Source: Acidaminobacter sp.
GTDB lineage: Bacteria > Bacillota_A > Clostridia > Peptostreptococcales > Acidaminobacteraceae
Direction of reading: 5' to 3'
DNA length: 14,675 nucleotides
Assembly (NCBI GenBank): GCA_009881125.1
Contig: WXFH01000046.1
Span: forward strand, 1 to 14,675
The notes below the pieces were generated by a model. It was not told the DNA's origin, searched no databases, and saw nothing but the letters and a program-made list of their open reading frames with translations. The position numbers and the translations under genes were made by a program. Shown in pieces: positions 6,411 to 13,499 of the stretch; position 1 is the first letter of the stretch; each line of letters starts with the position of its first letter.

Positions 6411-8030
6411 TCAGTTTGAAAATCTTCTTGCCTCGTCGAATTGTGGCTCGATCACAGCTTTACCACTGGTATCAACAAATCCAACGAGATTTCCAATTGT
6501 GATCCATGCCAGACCGTTTGAAAAGCCCTCATCATCAACTGAGCTGAACCTTGGCTGAACAACCATAGCGCCTCTCTTATTTATTATGCCATATTTTCCT
6601 CCGGTCATGGCGAAGGCCAATCCTTCTGAAAACCCATAGGCATCCTGATAGGACTGACTGAAGGCCCGGTCACCTTTTGTGTTGATATAAAAGAAGTTAT
6701 AGGTACCATCCGGAGCTTTTGTTTCAACTACTGCCAGGCTCTCTGAAAAATCATCCGCCCAAAGATAAAGGGCCGGGATCATGACTGTCCCGCTAATATT
6801 CATAAAACCGACTGAATCACTCGTATTGAATCGAATCAGACCATCCACAGCATTTCCGGATATTAAGTACTTTGGTGAAATGATCTGAGTTCCGGAGACA
6901 TTCAGATATCCAATCAGACCATTTTCTTTTACAGCAGCTACACCATTCAGGAAATTGTTGGCCTCCTCGTATTTGGCCTGGATCTCCAGATTCCCCTGAT
7001 CATCAATAAAACCAACTTTGCCTGAAATGACTACCCTTGCCAGACCTTCTGAAAACTGATCCGCATAATCATATTTTGGCTCTATAACCCATCTCCCGCG
7101 TTTATTGACAAAACCATATTTGCCGTTCATCTTCACCGCAGCCAAACCCTCTGAGAAGTTTCCTGCATCCTCATAAAGGGGATCTATAACCAGTGTGCCG
7201 GCTTTGTCTATATAGCCAAATTTTCCATTCAGCGCTACTGCTGCAATGTTTTCTGAAAAATCATAAGCCTGGTCATATTCAAAACGAATGGCAAGTCTTC
7301 CGTCCGAATCCATATAGCCCCACTTATCGCCAATTCTAACAGCAGCCAGAGGTGAATCCATTCTTTCATTTGCGACCTGAGACGCTATATTCGGTCCGAC
7401 TAATACGCCCAGACTTTCACCCAAGCTGTAGGAATCGCCTTTTGAATTTGTTTCAAGAGTGTTGACCATAACCTTAAACAAGCTGCTTCTAAGAATATTT
7501 TGATTCCGGCTTAGACTCAGCCCTTCAAATAATCCAAGAGACCTGGCTTTGTCATACGCGGTTTCCCAGATGAAGTCCTGTGGCGACCTATAGCCTAAGG
7601 CCTTGAGCATAAACACGCTGGTTTCCTGGACTGTAGTGCGGTACTCATACCCAAATTGATTATTTCCAATACCTACAGTCCAACCTCTGTTTTGAGCGTA
7701 AGCCACATAGGACTCACCCCAGTGATTATTTTGGTCTGCGAAACCTGATGGCAAGCTCCACGACACGGCTTGATCAAACTCACCCAGCATCCGGGCTAAG
7801 ATTACCATCATTTCAGTCCGGGATAAATAACTATTCTCCGCGAGATCTCCTCCGGCACGACCTTCTACGAGTCCCATCGCTTTAAGTTCTTGTCCCGGAG
7901 TTGGCCCCAAGGCATAGACTGTCGAACTGTTTATTAGGATCATAACTATAACCAGGCCTAATGCGACCAGTGCTGGCTTACTGAAGCGAAGCAATTGAGA
8001 ACCTGATCTTGCTGCTCGATTTTTTTTCAT
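6411..8030 (-). CDS. Exported SLH-like and WG-repeat protein
   Basis: A 539-residue exported protein. The N terminus is a basic segment followed by a hydrophobic stretch (about 18-38) ending TVYALG, a signal peptide or anchor. Residues about 45-200 contain SLH-like segments (LSRTEMMVILARMLG; GFADQNNHWGESYVAYAQNRGW), the S-layer homology type that binds secondary cell-wall polymer. From about 225 onward there are roughly nine WG (KWG) repeats of about 34 residues, of the pattern KYGFINKKG..VI.P.Y..A..FSEGLA. The last repeat breaks off at ARRFSN, before the expected GLA segment, only 14 nt from repeat R2, so the 3' end may have been trimmed by the insertion. ATG 8030 is chosen because GGAGG lies nine bases upstream; the TTG at 8039 is too close. 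It probably acts at the cell surface; the partner is unknown. Confidence 0.85.
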   Translation of the reverse strand: MKKNRAARSGSQLLRFSKPALVALGLVIVMILINSSTVYALGPTPGQELKAMGLVEGRAGGDLAENSYLSRTEMMVILARMLGEFDQAVSWSLPSGFADQNNHWGESYVAYAQNRGWTVGIGNNQFGYEYRTTVQETSVFMLKALGYRSPQDFIWETAYDKARSLGLFEGLSLSRNQNILRSSLFKVMVNTLETNSKGDSYSLGESLGVLVGPNIASQVANERMDSPLAAVRIGDKWGYMDSDGRLAIRFEYDQAYDFSENIAAVALNGKFGYIDKAGTLVIDPLYEDAGNFSEGLAAVKMNGKYGFVNKRGRWVIEPKYDYADQFSEGLARVVISGKVGFIDDQGNLEIQAKYEEANNFLNGVAAVKENGLIGYLNVSGTQIISPKYLISGNAVDGLIRFNTSDSVGFMNISGTVMIPALYLWADDFSESLAVVETKAPDGTYNFFYINTKGDRAFSQSYQDAYGFSEGLAFAMTGGKYGIINKRGAMVVQPRFSSVDDEGFSNGLAWITIGNLVGFVDTSGKAVIEPQFDEARRFSN

Positions 8031-8130
8031 ATGACTCAACCTCCGTTGTTGTCAAGGGCTGTTGTAATGGCATAATATTTATACCCCGTTTGTAATAGAA
8101 ATACCTTTGACAGCAGTGTCAGCTATGCTT

Positions 8131-8214
8131 GGTGGCTCTCTGAGATCGGATTGGTTGCTCCCTGCCGCCGGATGGGTGGCTCACCACCCGATTGAACGGT
8201 GGCTCTTTCGAGCC
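8131..8214 (+). repeat. Three GGTGGCTC units and associated hairpins
   Basis: GGTGGCTC occurs at 8131-8138, 8175-8182 and 8198-8205. Two of the units are arms of clean hairpins: GGGTGG 8174-8179 with CCACCC 8184-8189, and GGCTC 8201-8205 with GAGCC 8210-8214. The first has only a weak CTC/GAG pairing. This could be a structured RNA element or a small inverted-repeat cluster; it overlaps the remnant frame above. Confidence 0.4.
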
Positions 8215-8391
8215 GTAATAGACATTAGAAAAATTGAAGGTAATCCACAAGTTGGAGTAGTACTTGAAGTCATTGAAGACAAGTAGCGTTTCACAGGAAT
8301 TTCTGAAGACTCAGAATGTGTTGGTGAGGCTTGCGCAACAAAACACTTTCCGGATTATGATTATCATTCTCATTCAACGCCCGAAAACTTA

Positions 8392-8440
8392 CCAGGATCG
8401 ATGATCATTTTCTCTAAGTCATCAATCCTGGCGCTTTTTT
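8392..8440 (+). terminator. Rho-independent terminator, plus strand
   Basis: CCAGGATCGAT (8392-8402) pairs with ATCAATCCTGG (8421-8431) with one mismatch, followed by CGC and six Ts (8435-8440). The T-run is on the plus strand, although no intact plus-strand gene lies upstream. This fits a decayed plus-strand gene in 8041-8440. Confidence 0.65.
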
Positions 8441-8493
8441 AATCATTTTCAGTCATATTCATTGAATCCTGTTTAAGGAAGATGATCTCCAGC

Positions 8494-9003
8494 TCAACCC
8501 TTCTCCCCAACCGCCCCTGTCCATCCAAGCTCTCTGACCCTTTTCCTCGACCTCAGATCACTCATCCGAACAGCAACAACCAGCCATAAAACAATTCCCA
8601 CTGCAGCGCCACCACTGTCAATCAAAACATCTTTAACTTGAGCGCCCCTGCCCGGCACAAACAACTGATGGATCTCATCGCTGATCGCATACCCAACGCA
8701 GATCACTCCAGCAAAAACTACATTAGCTATAACAGTCCTTGAGTCCCCAGCGCTCAAAGCATTCGCCACAAGGACCCCCAGCAGCATATAAGCAAAGAAG
8801 TGGGCATTCTTCCTGATATAGTGGTTATAATCTTCCACCTCAAGACTCCCCGCAGGCACCACCTTCTCCACTGCTTCGATCACGATCTCCGTGATCCCTT
8901 TACTCAGCTCATTTGAAACGGACGCAGGCTGAGCGGACAGTGAAAAGATCACGCCCATCCACAGGACCACCGCAATCCATGAAATTAGTTTAAAACGCTT
9001 CAT
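8494..9003 (-). CDS. VanZ family membrane protein
   Basis: A 169-residue membrane protein of the VanZ family. Hydrophobic segments lie near residues 5-22, 66-88, 93-112 and 131-149. Family hallmarks are RKNAHFFAYMLLG and YAISDEIHQLFVPGRGAQVKD, including the conserved H-F and D-E-x-H-Q signatures. VanZ itself gives low-level teicoplanin resistance by an unclear mechanism; most chromosomal relatives have no assigned role, so resistance is not implied. Its ATG (9001-9003) overlaps the stop of the upstream export gene as ATGA, indicating translational coupling. The basic tail after residue 150 should be cytoplasmic. Confidence 0.9.
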   Translation of the reverse strand: MKRFKLISWIAVVLWMGVIFSLSAQPASVSNELSKGITEIVIEAVEKVVPAGSLEVEDYNHYIRKNAHFFAYMLLGVLVANALSAGDSRTVIANVVFAGVICVGYAISDEIHQLFVPGRGAQVKDVLIDSGGAAVGIVLWLVVAVRMSDLRSRKRVRELGWTGAVGEKG

Positions 9004-9494
9004 CTTACCCCACCCATCACATTGATCACGCCATGACTAAGTCCCAAAATAAGTCCTGCTGCAATCATATTTCCGACTAGAATCGCCGGGAACGCCCATT
9101 TAAACCGCATGTCCAGCAGCGCCGCCGCAAGACTTCCACTCCAGATCCCGGTGCCGGGTAGCGGGATAGCTACAAAGATCAGAAGCCCCCATGCCCCATA
9201 CTTCTGGATCTGACCGCTTTTACTCAAAGATCTGTGCGTCAGTCTAGAAATGAGCTGACTAAAGGCTTTCGTCTTCTTAAGTTTCTTGAAAATTGGCCTG
9301 ATCGTGAACAAGATAAACGGAACCGGGATCATGCTGCCAATAAAACTTATTAATGTAGCGTGTACTGGCGTAAGTCCAAGGGAAATACCAACCGGTATCG
9401 CACCCCTGAGCTCAACAAACGGAATCATAGCGGTTATAATTACAGCCAGTTCTATAGAGATAATATCAAAGATTTCATTCATCACAGGCTTCAT
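9000..9494 (-). CDS. Small multidrug export protein family (COG2426) membrane protein
   Basis: A polytopic membrane protein of about 160 residues. It carries the family signature AMIPFVELRGAIPVGISLGL near the N terminus, a basic cytoplasmic loop (FKKLKKTKAFSQLISRLTHR), and a second hydrophobic half with IFVAIPLPGTGIWSGSLAAALL. The name 'small multi-drug export protein' is the family label; transport has rarely been tested. The start is uncertain: ATG 9494 has AAAGGA only one base away, whereas the in-frame ATG at 9482 has it twelve bases upstream, so residue 5 may be the real start. Its stop overlaps the vanZ-like start as ATGA. galU lies upstream on the same strand, about 120 nt away. Confidence 0.85.
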   Translation of the reverse strand: MKPVMNEIFDIISIELAVIITAMIPFVELRGAIPVGISLGLTPVHATLISFIGSMIPVPFILFTIRPIFKKLKKTKAFSQLISRLTHRSLSKSGQIQKYGAWGLLIFVAIPLPGTGIWSGSLAAALLDMRFKWAFPAILVGNMIAAGLILGLSHGVINVMGGVR

Positions 9495-9617
9495 TCCTTT
9501 GCAGTGTCAGGACTCGTTATGAACTACAACTCGAGTATACCACTTAATGTTATGTCACCGGTAGTTCCGCGTCACCACATAAGTGAAGATGCGCCGCCAG
9601 AAGTATCCAACGCCCTA

Positions 9618-10508
9618 TTACCCCAGCGTCTTCCCAGTCTCCTTCTCCACAACACCAATCATATACTCAAGGAACACCCCTCTGAGATCCTCTCTCCTCA
9701 GCGCCGTCTCCACTGTCGCTTCCAGAAAGCCCTGCTTATTGCCCACATCATACCGCTTCCCTTCGAAGCTGTAGGCATACATGTCGTCCCTCAGCGCCAG
9801 CTCCTTCAGCGCGTCCGTCAGCTGGATCTCCCCGCCCTTTCCAGGCTTTGTGTCCCTTAGGATCTCAAATATCTCAGGCTTGATAATATACCGTCCCAGG
9901 ATCGCCACATTAGAGGGCGCTTCTTCCGCCGATGGTTTCTCCACCAAATCCCTCACCGAATAAACTCGATCCGAAAGCTGCATCCCATCGACAATGCCGT
10001 ACTTCGACACTTCAGAATGAGGGACCTCCTGAACGCCTAACACAGTCGACTTAACCTCATCATAGCAGCGGATCATTTGACCAAGGCAAGGATCTTCTGC
10101 GTTATGTACAACGTCATCCCCAAGCAGCACCGCAAATGGCTCGTTCCCCACAAAGGTCCTCGCGCAGTATATGGCATGACCAAGACCTTTAGGCTGCTTC
10201 TGACGGATATAGTGGATGTCCACCATCTCGGAAACGCTTCTCACGATTTCAAGGAGTTCGTGATTTTGCTTCTTTTCGAGTTCCAGTTCAAGTTCAATAG
10301 ACTGGTCAAAATGGTCTTCAATTGCCCGCTTGCTCTTACCTGTGATGATCATGATCTCTTCGATTCCACTAGCGATGGCTTCTTCAATAATAAACTGAAT
10401 CGTTGGTTTATCAACGATAGGCAGCATTTCCTTAGGCATGGCTTTGGTCGCAGGCAGGAATCTCGTTCCGAGGCCTGCTGCAGGTATGACGGCTTTTCTG
10501 ACTTTCAT
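9618..10508 (-). CDS. galU: UTP--glucose-1-phosphate uridylyltransferase
   Basis: A 296-residue nucleotidyltransferase making UDP-glucose from UTP and glucose-1-phosphate, the donor for surface polysaccharide, glycolipid and galactose interconversion. The N-terminal nucleotide-binding motif AAGLGTRFLPATKAMPKEMLP (about 8-28) is intact, with KPTIQFIIEEA, QKQPKGLGHAI, the metal-binding LLGDDVV and VEKP in order, and the C-terminal GGEIQLTDALKEL. ATG 10508 is chosen because AAGGGG lies eleven bases upstream and the protein then begins MKVRKAVIPAAG as in homologues; the in-frame ATG nine codons earlier has no ribosome binding site. galE, its metabolic partner, lies 3 kb upstream on the same strand but not in the same operon. 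Confidence 0.95.
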   Translation of the reverse strand: MKVRKAVIPAAGLGTRFLPATKAMPKEMLPIVDKPTIQFIIEEAIASGIEEIMIITGKSKRAIEDHFDQSIELELELEKKQNHELLEIVRSVSEMVDIHYIRQKQPKGLGHAIYCARTFVGNEPFAVLLGDDVVHNAEDPCLGQMIRCYDEVKSTVLGVQEVPHSEVSKYGIVDGMQLSDRVYSVRDLVEKPSAEEAPSNVAILGRYIIKPEIFEILRDTKPGKGGEIQLTDALKELALRDDMYAYSFEGKRYDVGNKQGFLEATVETALRREDLRGVFLEYMIGVVEKETGKTLG

Positions 10509-10746
10509 GTTTGTCTGGTCCCCTTTGCATGTCATTTATAAAGCATTTAATCGTTATTCCAGTTAAATATTTCCGAATCCTCAATCATTCCTACTGCTGC
10601 GCCACCTATTATTAGCTTTTTAATCTAATGACAACCTTTCGAGCAACTCCAGGTCAAAGATCGAGGTCAATTTCCGGACAAACTTGAACCACCCTCGACC
10701 GAAGTCACAGATATGCGCGGCTATTAAATCAAGTGACAGCATGTAC

Positions 10747-11958
10747 TCACATGTCTAAACCTAAGATAAAATCTCCCAAATAAACATGCTTAACACCTTC
10801 AATATTGTCTTTGAAATTTTCATCCATTGACACTACATATTTAGGATAGTGATCTTTCACCATCAGAAGTGGTGTGAACTCTCTAGAGACCGTCTTCTCA
10901 CTGCTCATCTGATAGGCTACCTGTACATAAATTTTTTCGTTTTGTCTTTCTGCAATGAAATCAATTTCTAAATCATGAAGTTTCCCAATGTAAACGCGGT
11001 AGCCTCTCATTATTAACTCATTGTAGACAATATTTTCAAGTACCCCTGAAATATTCCGGTCCCTGTAACCGAAAATTGCGTGCTGAATGCCATGATCTGC
11101 AAGATAGAATTTTTCAAGCGTTTTTAGAATTTCTTTGCCGTGAACATCATACCGACTCACTTTGCTGATGACAAATGAACTTTCTAACGCTTCGATATAA
11201 TTGTAAATCGTATTCAAATCAACTTTACGTTGTTGGCTCTTGAAATAATCAGAGATACTTTTAGCAGAGAACGTTTTCCCCACATTATCCATTATATAAG
11301 TCACAATTCTATTTAAAAGCTCTACATTTCTTATATTAAATCTTTGAACTATATCACGCAGGACAACAGAATCGTAAATATCGCTGATGATTCTGTAACA
11401 AGTCGATTCATCATAATTGGCAATGTGAACCGCTGGAAATCCGCCACGCCTTATAAATTGCCATAAGAGTCTATTTTTGTCTTCATTTTCTCCAAGTGCT
11501 GCGTGAAAATCAATCACTTCACTGTAGGATAATGTTTGCAATCGAAACTGAACATACCTGCCAGTTAAGAGCGTTGATAACTCCGATGAAAACAAATCTG
11601 AATTTGATCCTGTAATGTATATATCCACATTTAAGTCTACGAGAAAAGAATTAACAGCTTCTTCCCAGCGATCGACAATTTGGATTTCATCAAAAAAAAG
11701 ATACATCCTAGTCTCTTTTTTTATAAGCCCTACAACATAATCATAGAATTTTTGAGCTGTTCTCAACTCAATATATTTCATACTTTCAAAATTTATATAA
11801 ATAATGTGTTCTGGAGGAACACCATTTTCAATTAATTTGTTTTGTATCAACTTCATCAAGGTCGATTTTCCAGATCGGCGAATTCCGGTCAGAATTTTAA
11901 TCATCGGTTTATCCATAAATGAAACGATTTGATCATAGTAATATTTTCGTTCAATCAT
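10747..11958 (-). CDS. AAA_14/DUF4143 ATPase
   Basis: A 403-residue P-loop ATPase of the AAA_14 plus DUF4143 type, common in anaerobes and archaea and functionally obscure. Walker A is GIRRSGKST (25-33) and Walker B is YLFFDEIQ (Asp91-Glu92), followed by a sensor-like ITGSNS. A helical and winged-helix-like middle (SAKSISDYFKSQQRKVDLNTIYNYIEAL) leads to the C-terminal DUF4143 domain, whose nuclease-like motif is visible as IDFIAERQNEKIYVQVAYQ. ATG 11958 is chosen because GAGGTG lies about six bases upstream. TATAAT at about 11981-11986 is a good -10 box; the -35 is weak. A 17-bp perfect palindrome lies just beyond (12009-12048). The gene is more AT-rich than galU beside it, which may indicate transfer. 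Its biological role is unknown. Confidence 0.92.
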   Translation of the reverse strand: MIERKYYYDQIVSFMDKPMIKILTGIRRSGKSTLMKLIQNKLIENGVPPEHIIYINFESMKYIELRTAQKFYDYVVGLIKKETRMYLFFDEIQIVDRWEEAVNSFLVDLNVDIYITGSNSDLFSSELSTLLTGRYVQFRLQTLSYSEVIDFHAALGENEDKNRLLWQFIRRGGFPAVHIANYDESTCYRIISDIYDSVVLRDIVQRFNIRNVELLNRIVTYIMDNVGKTFSAKSISDYFKSQQRKVDLNTIYNYIEALESSFVISKVSRYDVHGKEILKTLEKFYLADHGIQHAIFGYRDRNISGVLENIVYNELIMRGYRVYIGKLHDLEIDFIAERQNEKIYVQVAYQMSSEKTVSREFTPLLMVKDHYPKYVVSMDENFKDNIEGVKHVYLGDFILGLDM

Positions 11959-12008
11959 TTCAATCACCTCTTCCACAATGAGATTATACACTAAAATATT
12001 CGATTAAT

Positions 12009-12048
12009 AAACAGAGTTATTATGGATATAACCATAATAACTCTGTTT
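12009..12048. promoter_or_regulatory. 17-bp perfect palindrome upstream of the ATPase gene
   Basis: AAACAGAGTTATTATGG (12009-12025) and its exact complement CCATAATAACTCTGTTT (12032-12048) flank a 6-base loop ATATAA. The plus side continues as T-rich sequence, so it could end rightward transcripts, but it is AT-rich and no rightward gene precedes it. It lies a little over 20 bp upstream of the TATAAT box of the ATPase gene, so an operator or transcript-stabilising role is also possible. Confidence 0.55.
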
Positions 12049-12120
12049 TTATTTTCTTTCTTTAGTGTGTAATCATAAGAAGCTTTAATTAGGCTCAGTC
12101 CCTCAAACAATTATAAATGT

Positions 12121-12155
12121 ATGACAGTGGTATCAGATCAGACTGAAACTGTCAT
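12121..12155. repeat. 8-bp inverted repeat ATGACAGT/ACTGTCAT
   Basis: ATGACAGT (12121-12128) and ACTGTCAT (12148-12155) are perfect complements with a 19-base spacer in the gene-free region between the ATPase gene and repeat R3. It could be an operator or a remnant of an element end. Otherwise I see no gene in 11959-12220. Confidence 0.35.
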
Positions 12156-12220
12156 CAAAGTATTACTTAAAGCCTGATTTAGGGAATAGTTGATCGGGTG
12201 CACTGTCAATTAAGTTATAT

Positions 12221-12427
12221 TATGGAAGTTGCAATTCTTTTTAAACCCATTATCTAGTGGACGACAATGAGTTAAGTTAAATTGTAGATCAATTTCATAA
12301 ACTTCATCGATTCTACCTGGAACAACTTGTGAAGATAATGAAGATGTTTTTGCTGAAGTTAAGTGATTGCAGACTTTTCAAATTAATCAAACGTCAGCAT
12401 TCCGAAAATCGTTCCAGGTAAGGGCAC
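12221..12427 (-). repeat. Dispersed repeat copy R3, without the galE segment
   Basis: Homology begins at TATGGAAG (12221), continues through a slightly degenerate palindromic module (one arm reads AATGAGTTAA), then the 107-bp core (12314-12420) and the tail GGTAAGGGCAC. The core ends are here a perfect 10-bp inverted pair, TACCTGGAAC and GTTCCAGGTA. The galE leader and coding piece present in R1 and R2 are absent, showing that the palindromic module plus core can exist without them. It lies 32 nt past the stop of the FMN_bind gene. Confidence 0.85.
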
Positions 12428-12459
12428 ATCTCATCCTTAACATCTGGATTTCAAACATA

Positions 12460-12852
12460 TTAATTACTGTCATTTGATAAGGCATTTTCTACAGCCTTGA
12501 GGAAACAATTACTGCTGGCTGTCGCACCCGATACGGCATCTATATTAGTTGACTGCTTTGTAATAATTTCATCAATCAGATTATTCACCAGGCTATCCCT
12601 ACCCTGCTGTATTTTTATCTTCTTGATTTCTGTTATCTTATGATTACTTACAGTAACTTCTACTTTGGTGCTCCATCGATAACTATTATAACTACCATTA
12701 TAAGTTCCATCGGAAATCTGAGAAAGGTCGACAGGATGTGTAGTTAGATTAAGCGCCTGCTTAAGCCCAAAAGTACCGTATAAGGCCATGACACCTGTCA
12801 ATACAATTAGTACAAGGAAAAAAATACCTAATCTCTTAAGAAATTTTTTCAT
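12460..12852 (-). CDS. FMN-binding (FMN_bind) domain protein, membrane-anchored
   Basis: A 130-residue protein with one N-terminal membrane segment (about 8-28, after MKKFLKRLG), followed by a compact FMN_bind domain. The motif DAVSGATASS near residues 104-113 matches the flavinylation site where ApbE-type transferases attach FMN to the threonine. GTYNGSYNSYRWSTKVEVTVSNHKI is the typical start of the domain. The protein should face outside the cytoplasm and carry electrons, as in RnfG/NqrC and extracellular electron transfer proteins. Single-domain versions usually partner with other redox proteins. No Rnf genes are visible; a possibly flavodoxin-like remnant lies just upstream. ATG 12852 has AGAAAGGGTG upstream at acceptable spacing. 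Confidence 0.88.
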   Translation of the reverse strand: MKKFLKRLGIFFLVLIVLTGVMALYGTFGLKQALNLTTHPVDLSQISDGTYNGSYNSYRWSTKVEVTVSNHKITEIKKIKIQQGRDSLVNNLIDEIITKQSTNIDAVSGATASSNCFLKAVENALSNDSN

Positions 12853-12927
12853 CTAAACACCCTTTCTAATATATTGTGATAACTCGGATTATTTTATTTT
12901 TCCTAAACTATCCTTGCAGCGAGAATA

Positions 12928-13143
12928 CTATATACTATTACAGAATCTCCCAACGATATCTTTGATTTGTTCTTCCATTAGCTCATTTGTCCAATTCACA
13001 ACTCCAGTATCCATTACTTTTCCACATTTTTGTTTAATAAGGCGCAACAATTGCTTAATTGAATGGTCTCCACCCATCCAGGGTTTCGGAGAATGTTCTG
13101 TCAAAAATCCAGCAACCTTTGCATGAGACGTACCTCTACTTCT
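12928..13143 (-). pseudogene. C-terminal remnant of a possibly flavodoxin-like protein
   Basis: One minus-strand frame is open from 13143 to the stop at 12928-12930. Its translation looks like the C-terminal end of a globular protein, with KVAGFLTEHSPKPWMGGDHS and GVVNWTNELMEEQIKDIVGR. The style resembles the tail of WrbA/flavodoxin-like oxidoreductases, but I cannot confirm it. Just upstream the same frame holds a TGA at 13144 and another TGA shortly before it, beyond which it is coding-like again; no start or ribosome binding site is seen. This points to a decayed gene that once preceded the FMN_bind gene, which would fit a redox pair. Confidence 0.4.
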
Positions 13144-13499
13144 TCAGTCGTTTCACTCCCTCACAAGCAGTGTTACGATCTCAACGTGCCTAAAAGCAGC
13201 CGTTTGAATGTCTTGAGTGTATTTTTGATTTTTATCGTACGAGGAAATACGTCCACTATTTCAAGTCCAGTGCTCGATTTGAATGTTTTCCATATAATGT
13301 GATGGATGGTGTGTTTCGGTTAGCTTATTTATCTTGTGTTTTTAAAATGTTGCTTGGTTGATTTCATAAGCTTTGGTTTTCAGTTTTTCATTTTTCATAA
13401 TATCACCCTGCTTTATGACCATAAAAATCAAATGATGTCTAATAAAGGTTTCGACACATTTTATTACTCAAATGTGAAAGAGTTCGCACTTATGCTGAT
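13144..13499. other. Gene-free, AT-rich spacer
   Basis: No intact gene is supported here. Short minus-strand open stretches with coding-like composition (for example TGLEIVDVFPRTI near 13225-13265) are interrupted and may be further decay of the remnant to the left. No terminator hairpin of note was found downstream of galE. Confidence 0.5.

Larger units (their letters stand above)
8125..8442 (+). pseudogene. Open frame with one internal TAG, unidentified remnant
   Basis: An ATG at 8125 opens a frame to TAG at 8284-8286 (53 residues, including IRKIEGNPQVGVVLEVIEDK). The same frame continues open after the TAG to TAA at 8440-8442 (including DSECVGEACATKHFPDYDYH). The second half has a coding-like composition and ends inside a plus-strand terminator, suggesting the 3' end of a once-transcribed plus-strand gene. 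No good ribosome binding site precedes 8125. I do not recognise the family. The TAG could be a disabling mutation; translation through it is unlikely without evidence of TAG decoding. Confidence 0.3.

Noticed and set aside
9360..9860. Long plus-strand open frame opposite galU and the export gene
   Set aside because: It is a shadow of two well-supported minus-strand genes and has no ribosome binding site or family match.
10620..10740. Possible transposon-end remnant between galU and the ATPase gene
   Set aside because: The sequence has IS-end-like flavour, with two nearby AGGTCAA words, but no inverted ends or transposase fragment could be shown.
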